DNA from: an uncultured Kiritimatiellota bacterium | GTDB lineage: Bacteria > Verrucomicrobiota > Kiritimatiellia > RFP12 > DVOR01 | Reading direction: 5' to 3' | Assembly (NCBI GenBank): GCA_944389585.1 | Contig: CALXMW010000004.1 | Coordinates: 105,413-169,412, forward strand | DNA: 64,000 nt | Shown here: one piece after another, positions 15,734 to 24,919 of the stretch | How the letters are laid out: each line of letters begins with the position of its first letter | Numbering within the stretch: the stretch's first letter is position 1 | Notes under the pieces: model-generated | What the model was told of the DNA's origin: nothing | Database searches by the model: none | What the model saw: only the letters and a program-made list of their open reading frames with translations | Program-made: the position numbers and the translations under genes

Positions 15734-16444
15734 ATGGACATCCAAGCCCTCCTTGCCCTCCAAGAGGAAGACGGCCGCCTGCGCGACCTGCAGCGCGAGC
15801 TCAAGACCCTCCTGCCCAACCGCCGCAAGGCCGCCCAGGCGCGCCTGGCCGCGGCCCGCGAGAAGGTCAAGGCCGCCGAGGCCGAGAACCTCCAGGCCTC
15901 GAAGGAGTACGACCGCTTCCTGCGCCAGTTCCAGCGCGACCGCGACCGCATGGCCCGCGCCGAGCGCAACGCCATGGGCCAGACCGGCGCCCGCGCCCTG
16001 GCCGCCGCCGACCAGGAACACCGCGACGCCTCCGCCGGCGCCGCCGCCGCCGAGGCCGGCCTGGCCGAGGCCGACAAAAACCGCACCCCCACCGAGCGCA
16101 AGCTCGACGAGGCCCGCCAGGCCGAGGCCGACGAGGAGCTCGCCGTCCAGGAGATCTACGACGCCATCGAGGCGCGCAAGGCCCTCGTCGAGGCCGAGAG
16201 CGAGAAGGTCAAGGCCCGGCGCGACGCGCTGGTGGCCGAGGTGCCCGCCGCGCAACTGCGCTACTACGACCGCCTGAAGCTCACGCGCTGGCCCTGCGCG
16301 GTGCCGTACAACCGCGCCGAGGGCGTCTGCACCGGCTGCAACCTCGTCCAGCCGCCCTCCGTCACCCAGGCGGTGCTCCACGCCGACAAGACGCCCGACG
16401 CGCCGCTCGTCACCTGCCCGGCGTGCGGCCGCATCCTGATTTGA
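15734..16444 (+). CDS. Coiled-coil protein with C-terminal C4 zinc ribbon (COG1579-like)
   Basis: A 236-residue protein. Residues 1-180 form a long Ala/Glu/Arg coiled coil, and the C-terminus has GVCTGCN and VTCPACGR, two CxxC pairs forming a zinc ribbon. This fits the widespread C4-type zinc-ribbon coiled-coil family, whose role is poorly defined (nucleic-acid-associated or adaptor). AAAGGAACAC precedes the ATG. The rnpB gene begins 6 bases after its stop. Confidence 0.85.
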   Translation: MDIQALLALQEEDGRLRDLQRELKTLLPNRRKAAQARLAAAREKVKAAEAENLQASKEYDRFLRQFQRDRDRMARAERNAMGQTGARALAAADQEHRDASAGAAAAEAGLAEADKNRTPTERKLDEARQAEADEELAVQEIYDAIEARKALVEAESEKVKARRDALVAEVPAAQLRYYDRLKLTRWPCAVPYNRAEGVCTGCNLVQPPSVTQAVLHADKTPDAPLVTCPACGRILI

Positions 16445-16450
16445 CGCTTT

Positions 16451-16800
16451 GTGCCGGGGCGGCCAATCGCCCGCCGCAGGCGGGAGGAAAGTCCGGACTC
16501 CGCAGAGCGGGAAGGCCGCCTGCAATGGGCGGCGGGCGCGGGGCAAACCCGCGCGACGGAAAGTGCCACAGAGACAAACCGCCGCCTTCGGGCGGCAAGG
16601 GTGAAAAGGCGGTGTAAGAGACCACCGGCGGCCGGCGCAAGCCGCCGCGCAAGGCAAACCCCTTCCGGAGCAAGCCCAAATAGGCGGAGAGGCGCTGCTC
16701 GCGCCGCCAGCGGCCCCCCGGGGCCGAATCCGCGGGTTGGGTGCTTAGTTTGATGATTGGCGCCCGCAAGGGTACAGAAATCGGCTTACAGCCCCGGCAC
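16451..16800 (+). ncRNA. rnpB: RNase P RNA, bacterial class A
   Basis: Catalytic RNA that trims the 5' ends of tRNA precursors. Conserved blocks are present in order: GAGGAAAGTCCGGACTCC near 16483, ACAGAGACAAACCGCC, AAAAGGCGGTGTAAGAGACC, AGCAAGCCCAAATAGG, and ACAGAAATCGGCTTACAG near the 3' end. Helix P1 closes as GTGCCGGGGC (16451-16460) with GCCCCGGCAC (16791-16800). Ends are set from this pairing. It is followed by a strong terminator. Confidence 0.96.
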
Positions 16801-16801
16801 G

Positions 16802-16833
16802 CCCCGGCGGGTCCCCCCGCCGGGGATTTTTTT
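16802..16833 (+). terminator. Intrinsic terminator of rnpB
   Basis: CCCCGGCGGG (16802-16811) pairs with CCCGCCGGGG (16816-16825), followed by seven T residues at 16827-16833. Confidence 0.92.
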
Positions 16834-16915
16834 GGCTGATCGGCCGATGGCCGCGGCTGGGACGCCCGGCTTGCCAAGCCACCAAACATCCAAGCCTCCA
16901 AACTTCCAGGGACTA

Positions 16916-16924
16916 TGGTATAAT
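16916..16924 (+). promoter_or_regulatory. Extended -10 promoter for the gmd operon
   Basis: TGGTATAAT contains a perfect -10 TATAAT (16919-16924) with the TG extension. No clear -35 is seen. It lies 42 bases before the gmd ATG. Confidence 0.7.
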
Positions 16925-16965
16925 AAGGGTTCATTGGCTGTGGCCAGGAAAGAAAAAGGAGTGTT

Positions 16966-18000
16966 ATGGGCAAGACCGCTTTCATCACGGGCATCACGGG
17001 GCAGGATGGGTCGTATTTGGCAGAGCTGCTGTTGGACAAGGGCTATGAGGTGCATGGGCTGATCCGGCGCTCGTCGAGCTTCAACACGCAGCGCATCGAC
17101 CATTTGTACCAGGATCCGCATGAGCGCGGGGTGCGCCTGCATCTGCATTACGGCGACGTGACGGACGGCGGGGGCTTGGCGCGCCTGATCTACGAGACGC
17201 AGCCCGACGAGGTCTACCACCTGGCGGCGCAGAGCCACGTGCGCGTCTCCTTCGACGCGCCGGACTACACGGGTGACGTGGTGGCGCTGGGGACGATGCG
17301 GCTGTTGGAGGCCATCCGCCTGACGGGGATGGGCAAGAAGACGCGCTTTTACCAGGCCTCGACCTCGGAGCTCTTCGGGAAGGTGCAGGAGGTGCCCCAG
17401 CGCGAGACGACGCCCTTTTACCCGCGCTCGCCCTACGCGGTGGCGAAGCTCTACGGCTTCTGGGCGGTGAAGAACTACCGCGAGGCCTACGGGATGTTCG
17501 CGGCGAACGGGATTTTGTTCAACCATGAGAGCCCGCGCCGCGGGCCGACCTTCGTGACGCGCAAGATCACGATGGCCGCCGCGCGCATCAAGCTGGGCCT
17601 GCAGGACAAGCTCTATCTGGGCAACGTGAACGCGCTGCGCGACTGGGGCTTCGCCGGGGACTACGTTGAGGGCATGTGGCGCATCCTGCAGCAGGAGCGG
17701 CCGGACGACTTCGTGCTCGCCACCGGCGAGATGCACTCCGTCAAGGAGTTCTGCCAGGAGGCCTTCGGCCTGCTGGGCCTGGACTGGGAGCGCTACGTGG
17801 AGCACGATTCGCGCTACGACCGGCCCTCGGAGGTGGAGCAGCTGCTCGGCGACCCCTCGAAGGCGAAGCGCGTGCTGGGCTGGGAGCCCAAGGTCACCTT
17901 CAAGGGCCTCGTCAAGATGATGGTGGAGGCCGACCTGGCCGTGGCCCGGCAGGACGCGGCCGCCGCCAAGGAGGGGCGCGTCATCGAGCGCGCGGAGTAA
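16966..18000 (+). CDS. gmd: GDP-mannose 4,6-dehydratase
   Basis: Converts GDP-D-mannose to GDP-4-dehydro-6-deoxy-D-mannose, the first step to GDP-L-fucose. The 344 residues start with the NADP-binding motif [12 protein letters not shown]. They carry the Gmd-specific [15 protein letters not shown], then [11 protein letters not shown] and the catalytic Tyr-x3-Lys in [28 protein letters not shown] is diagnostic for the family. It is followed after 4 bases by fcl, the next enzyme. An AAAAAGGAG ribosome-binding site precedes the ATG. Confidence 0.97.
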   Translation: MGKTAFITGITGQDGSYLAELLLDKGYEVHGLIRRSSSFNTQRIDHLYQDPHERGVRLHLHYGDVTDGGGLARLIYETQPDEVYHLAAQSHVRVSFDAPDYTGDVVALGTMRLLEAIRLTGMGKKTRFYQASTSELFGKVQEVPQRETTPFYPRSPYAVAKLYGFWAVKNYREAYGMFAANGILFNHESPRRGPTFVTRKITMAAARIKLGLQDKLYLGNVNALRDWGFAGDYVEGMWRILQQERPDDFVLATGEMHSVKEFCQEAFGLLGLDWERYVEHDSRYDRPSEVEQLLGDPSKAKRVLGWEPKVTFKGLVKMMVEADLAVARQDAAAAKEGRVIERAE

Positions 18001-18004
18001 GGCC

Positions 18005-18958
18005 ATGGACACGAAGCTGAGCTATTACGTGGCCGGCCACCGCGGCATGGTGGGCTCGGCCGTCGTGCGGGCGCTCCGCCGGCACGGGTGCGAGCGCATC
18101 CTCACGGCCACGCACCGCGAGCTGGATTTGACGGATCAGGCGGCGGCGCGCGCGTGGTTCGCCGCGAACAAGCCCGACGTGGCCGTCATCGCCGCGGCGC
18201 GCGTGGGCGGCATCGGCGCGAACAGCGCGGCCAACGCCACCTTCCTCTACGAGAACGTCATGATCGCGGCCAACGCCGTCGAGGCGGCCTTCCGCGCCGG
18301 CGTGCGGCGCCTGCTCTTCCTGGGCTCCTCGTGCATCTACCCGCGCCTGGCGCCCCAGCCCATCCCCGAGGGCGCGCTCCTCTCCGGGCCGCTGGAGAAG
18401 ACCAACGAAGGCTACGCGCTGGCGAAGATCGCCGGGCTCAAGCTCTGCGAGTTCTACCGGCGCGACTTCGGCGTGTGCTACCACGCGCTCATGCCCACGA
18501 ACCTCTACGGCACGGGCGACAATTACGACGTGGTGGGCGGACACGTCCTGCCCACGATGATCCGCAAGTTCGAGGTCGCCCGCACCACGGGCGCGCCCTT
18601 CGTGGAGCTGTGGGGCTCCGGCACGCCGCTGCGCGAGTTCCTGCACGTGGACGACCTGGCCGAGGCGTGCCTCCACGCGCTGGGGCTGGAGAACCCGCCG
18701 GACCTGATGAACGTGGGTTCCGGGCGCGAGGTGACCATCCGCCAGCTCGCCGAGATGATCCGCACGGCCACCGGCTGCCAGGCCGAGATCCGCTGGGACG
18801 CCTCGAAGCCGGACGGGACGCCGCGCAAGCTCTGCGACTCCTCGCTCCTGCGCTCCTTCGGCTGGGAGCCGAAGATCGGCCTGGAGGAGGGCATCTCGCG
18901 GACGGTGGCCGAATACCGCGCGGCGCTCGCCTCGGGCGACGTCCGCCTGGGGCATTGA
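18005..18958 (+). CDS. fcl: GDP-L-fucose synthase
   Basis: A bifunctional epimerase/reductase that makes GDP-L-fucose from the Gmd product. The 317 residues show GHRGMVGSAVV (NADP binding), AARVGGIGANS, FLGSSCIYP and the catalytic KTNEGYALAKIAG (Tyr-x3-Lys). PTNLYGTGDNYDV and GSGTPLREFLHVDDLAEA follow. The GDP-fucose could be used by the GT11 enzyme at 56453. Confidence 0.97.
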   Translation: MDTKLSYYVAGHRGMVGSAVVRALRRHGCERILTATHRELDLTDQAAARAWFAANKPDVAVIAAARVGGIGANSAANATFLYENVMIAANAVEAAFRAGVRRLLFLGSSCIYPRLAPQPIPEGALLSGPLEKTNEGYALAKIAGLKLCEFYRRDFGVCYHALMPTNLYGTGDNYDVVGGHVLPTMIRKFEVARTTGAPFVELWGSGTPLREFLHVDDLAEACLHALGLENPPDLMNVGSGREVTIRQLAEMIRTATGCQAEIRWDASKPDGTPRKLCDSSLLRSFGWEPKIGLEEGISRTVAEYRAALASGDVRLGH

Positions 18959-18971
18959 GGGGGGCGCGGCG

Positions 18972-19403
18972 ATGGACATCGCGGTGGTTTGGCTGATCGC
19001 GGGGCTCGCGCTGATGTTGGCGGAGCTCTTCGTGCCGGGGTTCGTCATCCTCTTCTTCGGGCTGGGCGGGCTGGTCACGGGCGTGGCCGTGTGGCTCTTC
19101 CCGGGGATGGGGGCGGCGGCGCAGGGGCTGTGCTTCGCGGTGAGCTCGGTGCTGACGCTGGCGTTGGGGCGGCGCTATTGCCGCAACCTGCTGGGCGGGC
19201 GCGAGGAGCGCACGGGCGGGGCGGCCTACGACGACGGGTTCGTCGGCGCGACGGTGGTGGTGGCCGAGGCCATCCGCCCGCCGCTGCCGGGGCGCGTCCT
19301 GCTGAACGGGGCGGAGTGGCCGGCCGAGGCCGCGCGGCCCATCGAGAAAGGGGCGACGGCGCGGGTCGTCGCCCGGGACAACATCACGCTGAAAGTCGAA
19401 TAA
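18972..19403 (+). CDS. NfeD-like membrane protein
   Basis: A 143-residue protein with three or four N-terminal transmembrane helices (VWLIAGLALMLAELFVPGFVILFFGLGGLVTG). A short C-terminal beta domain follows (GRVLLNGAEWPAEA-ARPIEKGATARVVARDNITLKVE), typical of the NfeD OB-fold. NfeD proteins are regularly paired with SPFH proteins, and here the SPFH gene follows after 13 bases. A membrane-microdomain role is inferred. Confidence 0.9.
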   Translation: MDIAVVWLIAGLALMLAELFVPGFVILFFGLGGLVTGVAVWLFPGMGAAAQGLCFAVSSVLTLALGRRYCRNLLGGREERTGGAAYDDGFVGATVVVAEAIRPPLPGRVLLNGAEWPAEAARPIEKGATARVVARDNITLKVE

Positions 19404-19416
19404 ACAGGAGAATGCC

Positions 19417-20334
19417 ATGTCGTTGCCGCTGATTTTGATCGTCGTCCTGATCGTCCTGGTGGTCGTCGCCATCCTGAAGACCGCCGTCGTGGTGCCGCAG
19501 CGCTCGGCCTACATCGTCGAGCGCCTGGGCAAGTACAACGCCACGCTCGACGCGGGCTTCCACATCCTCTTCCCCTTCCTCGACCGCGTGGCGTACAAGC
19601 GCACGCTCAAGGAGACGCCGCTGGACGTGCCGCCGCAGCAGTGCATCACCAAAGACAACATCACCGTCGAGGTCGACGGCATCATCTACCTGCAGGTGAT
19701 GGACCCCGTCAAGGCCTCCTACGGCATCGACAACTACCTCGTCGCCACCACCCAGCTGGCGATGACCACCATGCGCTCGGAAATCGGCAAGCTGGAGCTC
19801 GACACCATCTTCAACGTGCGCGAGACGATGAACGCCGCCATCTGCAACGCCGTCGACGCCGCCGCCAACCCCTGGGGCGTCAAGGTCATGCGCTACGAGA
19901 TCAAATCCATCACCCCGCCCCGCGCCATCCACGACGCCATGGAAAAGCAAATGCGCGCCGAGCGCGAGAAACGCGCCATGATCGCCGAATCCGAAGGCGA
20001 GCGCCAGGCCAAGATCAACCGCGCCGAAGGCGACAAGCAGGAGGCCATCGCCCGCTCCGAGGGCGAGATGCAGCGCCGCATCAACGAGGCCCAAGGCCGC
20101 GCCGAGGAAATCCGCCTCGTCGCCCAGGCCACCGCCGCCGGCCTCGCCGACATCGCCCAGGCCATCAGCGCCAACGCCGGCGGCGCCGACGCCGTCAACC
20201 TCCGCCTCGCCGAGCAATACCTCAACGAATTCGGCAAGCTTGCCAAGGAGGGCACCACCATGATCCTCCCCTCCAACCTCGCCGACATCGCCTCCGTCCT
20301 CAAAGTCGCCACCTCCGTCGTCAAAAAGGACTGA
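19417..20334 (+). CDS. SPFH/stomatin-family membrane protein (QmcA/YbbK-like)
   Basis: A 305-residue protein with one N-terminal helix (LILIVVLIVLVVVAIL), then the SPFH domain (VPQRSAYIVERLGKYNATLDAGFHILFPFLDRVAYKRTLKE) and a long Ala/Glu coiled coil (IAESEGERQAKINRAEGDKQEAIARSEGE). This is the prohibitin-like architecture of bacterial flotillin/stomatin homologues, which form membrane scaffolds and often modulate proteases. It is paired with NfeD upstream. An ACAGGAG ribosome-binding site is present. Confidence 0.93.
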   Translation: MSLPLILIVVLIVLVVVAILKTAVVVPQRSAYIVERLGKYNATLDAGFHILFPFLDRVAYKRTLKETPLDVPPQQCITKDNITVEVDGIIYLQVMDPVKASYGIDNYLVATTQLAMTTMRSEIGKLELDTIFNVRETMNAAICNAVDAAANPWGVKVMRYEIKSITPPRAIHDAMEKQMRAEREKRAMIAESEGERQAKINRAEGDKQEAIARSEGEMQRRINEAQGRAEEIRLVAQATAAGLADIAQAISANAGGADAVNLRLAEQYLNEFGKLAKEGTTMILPSNLADIASVLKVATSVVKKD

Positions 20335-20338
20335 CCCC

Positions 20339-21004
20339 GTGCCGGCGCGCCCGCCCTACGCCTTCCGCGACCCCGCGCTCCTGCGCCGCGCGCTCACCGT
20401 CCCGGCCCCGACGCGCCCCGGCCAAGACAACCAACGCCTCGAGTTCCTCGGCGACGCGGTCCTCGGCCTCCTCGTCGCCGAGCGCCTCTACCTCGCCCAC
20501 CCCGAACTCGACGAAGGCGGCCTCACCATCTGGCACGACGCCCTCGTCTCCACCGCCGGCCTCTCCGCGCGCCTCCCGCGCCTCGGCCCCTGGTTCGAGG
20601 ACGCCCTCGGCGACCTCGGCAAAAGCTGCAACCGCGCCGACAAGGCGAAGGTCGACGCCTGCGAGGCCCTCCTCGGCGCGGCTTGGCTCGACGGCGGCCG
20701 AGCCGCGGCCGAGCGCTTCCTCAATCTGCTGTATGTCGAGGCGGACTTCGCCGCCCCCCCCGCCCGCCGCCGCCCCGCAGATGCCAACCCCAAAGGCCGC
20801 CTCCTCCAATACGCCCAGCGCCACGCCGCCGACCTCCCCGCCTACACCCAGCTCGCCGTCGAAGGCCCCCGCCACGCCCCCCGCTTCCGCGTCGCCGCCC
20901 GCCTCGCCGGCCTCGAGGCCGAAGGCGAAGGCACCACCCGAAAACAGGCCGAGGCCGAGGCCGCCGCCGCACTCCTCGCCAAACTCACCCCGGAAACCCC
21001 ATGA
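20339..21004 (+). CDS. rnc: Ribonuclease III-like protein
   Basis: Double-strand-specific endoribonuclease for rRNA processing. The 221 residues, from a GTG start, have the catalytic signature [13 protein letters not shown] and the second acidic pair in [19 protein letters not shown]-terminal dsRNA-binding domain ([23 protein letters not shown] to [18 protein letters not shown]) follows. The middle of the RNase III domain ([24 protein letters not shown]) departs from the usual LTRLRA-type sequence, so it could be a divergent paralogue. Its stop overlaps the next ATG (ATGA). Confidence 0.85.
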   Translation: MPARPPYAFRDPALLRRALTVPAPTRPGQDNQRLEFLGDAVLGLLVAERLYLAHPELDEGGLTIWHDALVSTAGLSARLPRLGPWFEDALGDLGKSCNRADKAKVDACEALLGAAWLDGGRAAAERFLNLLYVEADFAAPPARRRPADANPKGRLLQYAQRHAADLPAYTQLAVEGPRHAPRFRVAARLAGLEAEGEGTTRKQAEAEAAAALLAKLTPETP

Positions 21005-21834
21005 ACGGCTACGAACTGCTCGACAGCGGCAACGGCGCCAAACTCGAACGCTTCGGCGACGTCATCCTCGCCCGACCCTGCGCCCAGGCCGTCTGGCAAC
21101 CCCAGCGCCCCGCCCTCTGGGAAACCGCCCACGCCACCTTCGACCGCGAGGACGGCAACCGCTGGCACGGCCGCCGCCGCCTCCCCAAAGAATGGCCCAT
21201 CGACGTCGACGGCACCCGCTTCCGCCTCTCCGGCACCGACTTCGGCCACCTGGGCATCTTCCCCGAGCAACGCGCCCAATGGGCCTGGATCCGCGAGACC
21301 GTCGCCGCCGCCCCCCGCCCCCCCCGCGTCCTCAACCTCTTCGCCTACTCCGGCGGCTCCACCCTCGCCGCCGCCCGCGCCGGCGCCGAAGTCTGCCACC
21401 TCGACGCCTCCAAAGGCATGGTCCAATGGGCCCGCGCCAACGCCGCCCTCAACGGCCTCGAAAGCCACCCCATCCGCTGGATCGTCGACGACGCGCACAA
21501 GTTCCTCAACCGCGAGATCCGCCGCGGCCGCCGCTACGACGGCATCATCCTCGACCCCCCCACCTACGGCCGCGGCGGCAACGGCGAGACCTACAAAATC
21601 GAGCGCGACCTCACCGAGACCCTCCGCCTCTGCCGCGCCCTCCTCAGCGACGCCCCCCGCTTCCTCCTCCTCTCCGCCCACACCCCCGGGCACACCCCCG
21701 TCGTCCTCTCCAACGTCCTCACCCAGGCCCTTCGCGGCCTCGGCGGCGCCGTCTCCTCAGGCGAGATGCTCCTCACCGGCGCCGAAGGCGTCTTCCCCCT
21801 CCCCTCCGGGGCCTACGCCCGCTGGCAGGCCTAA
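21001..21834 (+). CDS. Class I SAM-dependent (23S rRNA-type) methyltransferase
   Basis: A 277-residue methyltransferase of the RlmI/RlmK-like group (COG1092). The SAM-binding loop is [20 protein letters not shown], followed by the acidic [15 protein letters not shown] and the catalytic motif [13 protein letters not shown]. It lacks the N-terminal PUA domain of RlmI, so the exact target base is uncertain. It starts within the stop of the RNase III-like gene (4-base overlap). It ends tail-to-tail with the minus-strand gene at 21831, overlapping by 4 bases. Confidence 0.87.
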   Translation: MNGYELLDSGNGAKLERFGDVILARPCAQAVWQPQRPALWETAHATFDREDGNRWHGRRRLPKEWPIDVDGTRFRLSGTDFGHLGIFPEQRAQWAWIRETVAAAPRPPRVLNLFAYSGGSTLAAARAGAEVCHLDASKGMVQWARANAALNGLESHPIRWIVDDAHKFLNREIRRGRRYDGIILDPPTYGRGGNGETYKIERDLTETLRLCRALLSDAPRFLLLSAHTPGHTPVVLSNVLTQALRGLGGAVSSGEMLLTGAEGVFPLPSGAYARWQA

Positions 21835-22970
21835 GCCCGGCGCCCGCGCAACGCGCGGAGCGTCCGCCCCGCCGCCCGCCGGGCCAGCTGCACCAGCCGC
21901 AACGCCGCCATCCGCGCCCACTCGCGCCGGCACGCCGCGGCCTGAAGGCGGCGGATCAATTCGCTTTGCGGGCGGCGCGCCGCGAGGATGGCCTCCCATT
22001 GCGCATCGTTGCGCGACTTTCCCCCCTCGGCGCCATCGGCCGCCGCCCAATTCTGGTTGCAGAGCGCCTCCTCCTGCGTCCCCTCGATATAGGCATGCCG
22101 CCAGAGCCTCGGAAGCTGGATGACGGGAATCCCTCTCTCCAAGAAACCCCAGGACAACCACAGGTCGTCCGCCGTTGGGCAGGCGCTTTGGATCGTCTCC
22201 CAGTCAAAGAAGGCCTTGTCGCGAGGTATGCATGGGGGGGGGTAGAGAGTCCCTGCGCCGCTCGTGAAGAGGATGCACAGGCTCAGGCGGTTATAAATCT
22301 TCGGGGCGCCGAGCCAGGCGGCGTAGGGGGCGTAGGCGCCGTCCTGCCCGAAGCAGATGGTGTGGGCGCGGGCGCAGGTGACGGCGTAGGGGTGGCGCAG
22401 GTAAGAGGCCCAGAGCCGCGCCAAAAGGTCGGCCGGGTAGAGCACATCGTCGTCGATGGTGACGATGGCGGCGTCGGCGAACTCCTGGAAGGCGTAGAAA
22501 TACTTCTTGTGGGACTTCAGGTCTTCCACCAGCCGCACCTGGAAGCGCTCCCCGAGCAGGGCGCGCAGGCTCCCCGGCAGCGCCGCCTCGTCCGGGAACT
22601 CCGCCCGGGCCAGATAAAGCACCACCAAATCCGGCGGCCGCGTCTGCGCCAACATCCGCTCGACGACCCGCGCCACCGTGGCGACCCGCCGCCCGTAGGA
22701 GGTGAGGGAGACGACCAGGCGCGGCGCGGCGGCGCGGGCCGCGGCGCGGGCCCATCTGCGCCAGGCACCATCCCGCCGCGCCAGGAAGAGCCGCGGGGAA
22801 AGGAGGAGGGCCTGTGCCCGCCCGCCCAACGCCTCGGGCGCGGCCTCCCCGGCCAGGCAACGCCGCCGCAGGTCGCCCGCCAGGCGTTCCAAGGCCGGCA
22901 GTTTTTCCGCGTTCGGCAAGGCGCGCGCCGCCCGCAGGGCGGCGTCAAGGGTCGCAAGGTCGCTCGTCAT
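21831..22970 (-). CDS. Putative glycosyltransferase, GT-A-like
   Basis: A 379-residue protein. The central region [41 protein letters not shown] followed by [31 protein letters not shown] has the layout of GT-A enzymes with a DDD/DxD metal site. The C-terminal part ([22 protein letters not shown]) resembles capsule-locus glycosyltransferases. A GGAGGGG ribosome-binding site, 5 bases before the ATG, fixes the start at 22970; an upstream ATG at 23003 lacks one. Donor and acceptor unknown. It is monocistronic and convergent with the methyltransferase gene. Confidence 0.72.
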   Translation of the reverse strand: MTSDLATLDAALRAARALPNAEKLPALERLAGDLRRRCLAGEAAPEALGGRAQALLLSPRLFLARRDGAWRRWARAAARAAAPRLVVSLTSYGRRVATVARVVERMLAQTRPPDLVVLYLARAEFPDEAALPGSLRALLGERFQVRLVEDLKSHKKYFYAFQEFADAAIVTIDDDVLYPADLLARLWASYLRHPYAVTCARAHTICFGQDGAYAPYAAWLGAPKIYNRLSLCILFTSGAGTLYPPPCIPRDKAFFDWETIQSACPTADDLWLSWGFLERGIPVIQLPRLWRHAYIEGTQEEALCNQNWAAADGAEGGKSRNDAQWEAILAARRPQSELIRRLQAAACRREWARMAALRLVQLARRAAGRTLRALRGRRA

Positions 22971-23053
22971 GGTATACCCCTCCAGGTGCAAAGAAAAGGC
23001 CATTATAACAAGGCGCGCGGCCGCCTGTCCAACCCGCCGGGGAGGTTCTGGAG

Positions 23054-23659
23054 TCAGCGGGGGCGGAGGGTGAGGAGGGCGGCGCCGGGGGTGTCGATGG
23101 GGAGGCGGATGCGGGCGTCCCAAGGGAGGCGGTCGGTCTGGGGCGGGAGGCCGTCGGCCTCGGTCGTCACGTCCATCTCGGCGAAGGGGCGGGGCGGGGG
23201 GAGCGTTTCGAGGCAATCCTCGGCGCGGAAGGTGAGGACGGCGGGTTTCCCGTTGGGCAGGAGGAGGGCGGCCATCGTGTAGGCGCCGTCGTCCTCGCGG
23301 AGGCCGAATTGGAGGAACCAGCCGGGTTCGCCGCGGACGCACCAGCGCGCCTTGGGGGGGCGGCGGAGCATCCGCAGGAGGGCGTCGAAGGCCGTGCGCC
23401 AGAGGGGGGTGAAGGCGTCGCCGGGGGCGAGGCGCCAGTCGGCCTCGGGGCGGAGGGGGAGGGCGCGGAAGGCGTGGAAGAGGGCCTCGCGGGGGGTTTG
23501 GAGGGGGCGGGTGGGGACGGCCTCGGCGTCGGGATCCGGGGGCAGGCGCAGGAGGGCGGCGGGGCAGGGGGCGGTGCGTTCGCGCACCGCGCCGGCGGCG
23601 TGGTAGCGCAGGCGGGTGCGGCCGCGGGGGTCGAAGTAGAGGTTGGCGGGCGCGGTCAA
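23054..23659 (-). CDS. Uncharacterised protein coupled to the S1-domain gene
   Basis: A 201-residue protein I do not recognise. It is Pro/Arg/Leu-rich with no signal peptide or transmembrane helix. Features include MTAPANLYFDPRGRTRLRYH at the start, KARWCVRGEPGWFLQFGLREDDGAYTMAALLLPNGKP in the middle and PWDARIRLPIDTPGAALLTL at the end, suggesting a small beta-rich fold. It begins with TTG overlapping the TGA of the upstream S1 gene, so its translation is coupled to that gene. The strict overlap and conserved frame support a real gene. Confidence 0.6.
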   Translation of the reverse strand: MTAPANLYFDPRGRTRLRYHAAGAVRERTAPCPAALLRLPPDPDAEAVPTRPLQTPREALFHAFRALPLRPEADWRLAPGDAFTPLWRTAFDALLRMLRRPPKARWCVRGEPGWFLQFGLREDDGAYTMAALLLPNGKPAVLTFRAEDCLETLPPPRPFAEMDVTTEADGLPPQTDRLPWDARIRLPIDTPGAALLTLRPR

Positions 23660-24852
23660 AGGTCGAGCCCCGCGAAGGGGTTGTTGCCGAGGGAGGCGTT
23701 TTTGGCGCGGTTGGCGCGGATCCAGGCGGCGGGGTCGGCGTCGGGGTCGTTGGCGGGGGCGTCGGGTTTGGCCGGCTCGTCGGCGGTGACGGGCTTGAGG
23801 GCGATTTTGTGGGCGTCGAGGTCGATGGCCTCGATTTTGACCTCGAGGGTTTGGCCTTCTTCGACGACTTCGTGGGCGGAGGCGATGCGGCGGCCTTTGG
23901 CGAGCGCGGCGAGGCGGCCGTTGGAGAGAAGGCCGTCGACGCCGGGGGCGAGCTGGGCGAAGGCTCCGAAGGTGGCGATGCGGGTGATTTTGGCGTTGAG
24001 CACGTCGCCCACGCGGTATTGCGCGGCGAAGGCGTCCCAGGGGTTTTGGCGGAGGGCGCGGAGGGAGAGGGTGATGCGCTCGGCGGCGGGGTCGAAGCGT
24101 TGGACGAGCACTTCGACGGCGTCGCCGGGTTTGGCGAGGTCTTCGGGCTTGGCGGCGCGATCCCAGGAGAGCTCGCGGGTGGGGACGAGGCCTTCGGCGC
24201 CGCCGAGGTCGACGAAGACGCCGAAGTCCATCACGCGGGTGACGGTGCCTTCGCGCACTTGGCCTTCGGCAAGGTCGGCCAGGAGGGCGCCCTTTTGCTC
24301 GGCGCGCTCGCGCTCGAGGAGGGCGCGGCGCGAGACGATGAGGTTGGCGCCGCGGTCGTCCTCGCCGTATTCGGAGATGAGGAAGGTCTGCTTGGTGCCG
24401 ATGTAGTCGGCGGGCTCTTTGGCGCGGTGGAGATCCATCTGCGAGTAAGGGCAGAAGGCGCGCTGGCCGGCGACGTCCACCTCATAGCCGCCTTTGACCT
24501 CGGCCTTGACAAGGCCGTCGATGGGGGTGCCGGCCTCGAAGGCCTGGCGGAGGGCGGCGTCGCCGCGGCCGGTGGCCTTGTTGCGGGCGGTGAAGAGGAG
24601 GTTGCCCTGGCGCATCCCCACGAACCAGACCTTGATGGCCTCGCCCTCTTGGGCGCGCAGGGTGCCGTCGTCGAGGATGAACTCCTCTTTGGGCACGACG
24701 CCCTCGTCCTTCGCGCCGACGTCCAGCACCACATAGTGGCCCTTGGTGGAGAGGACGGTGGCGCGCACCTCCTCGCCGGGGTTGAACCCGCGACGGTAGT
24801 CCATCCCGCTGGCGGCGAGCAGGGCGGCGAAATCGGCTTTGGAATCCTTCAT
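23656..24852 (-). CDS. rpsA: Ribosomal protein S1-like, four S1 domains
   Basis: A 398-residue RNA-binding protein. Successive S1 (OB-fold) modules begin near GEEVRATVLSTKGHYVVLDVGAKDEGVVPKEEF, DGLVKAEVKGGYEVDVAGQRAFCPYSQMD, REGTVTRVMDFGVFVDLGGAEGLVPTRELSW and GDVLNAKITRIATFGAFAQLAPGVDGLLSN. It is shorter than the six-domain Proteobacterial S1 but typical of four-domain forms. The AGGAAGGATTGCC leader before ATG 24852 sets the start. The C-terminus is Ala/Asp/Pro-rich. The following gene overlaps its stop. Confidence 0.85.
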   Translation of the reverse strand: MKDSKADFAALLAASGMDYRRGFNPGEEVRATVLSTKGHYVVLDVGAKDEGVVPKEEFILDDGTLRAQEGEAIKVWFVGMRQGNLLFTARNKATGRGDAALRQAFEAGTPIDGLVKAEVKGGYEVDVAGQRAFCPYSQMDLHRAKEPADYIGTKQTFLISEYGEDDRGANLIVSRRALLERERAEQKGALLADLAEGQVREGTVTRVMDFGVFVDLGGAEGLVPTRELSWDRAAKPEDLAKPGDAVEVLVQRFDPAAERITLSLRALRQNPWDAFAAQYRVGDVLNAKITRIATFGAFAQLAPGVDGLLSNGRLAALAKGRRIASAHEVVEEGQTLEVKIEAIDLDAHKIALKPVTADEPAKPDAPANDPDADPAAWIRANRAKNASLGNNPFAGLDL

Positions 24853-24880
24853 GGCAATCCTTCCTTGAAAAACGCGCCGT

Positions 24881-24909
24881 ATTCTAGCAAAATCGCCGCC
24901 AATGCGAAA
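24881..24909 (-). promoter_or_regulatory. Promoter for the S1-like gene
   Basis: On the minus strand: TTTCGC (24904-24909), a 17-base spacer, TAGAAT (24881-24886). It lies 28 bases before the ATG. Confidence 0.55.
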
Positions 24910-24919
24910 CAGGCGCATG

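Noticed and set aside
16410..17039. Open frames across 16444-16830
   Set aside because: The stretch is fully explained by the RNase P RNA gene and its terminator.
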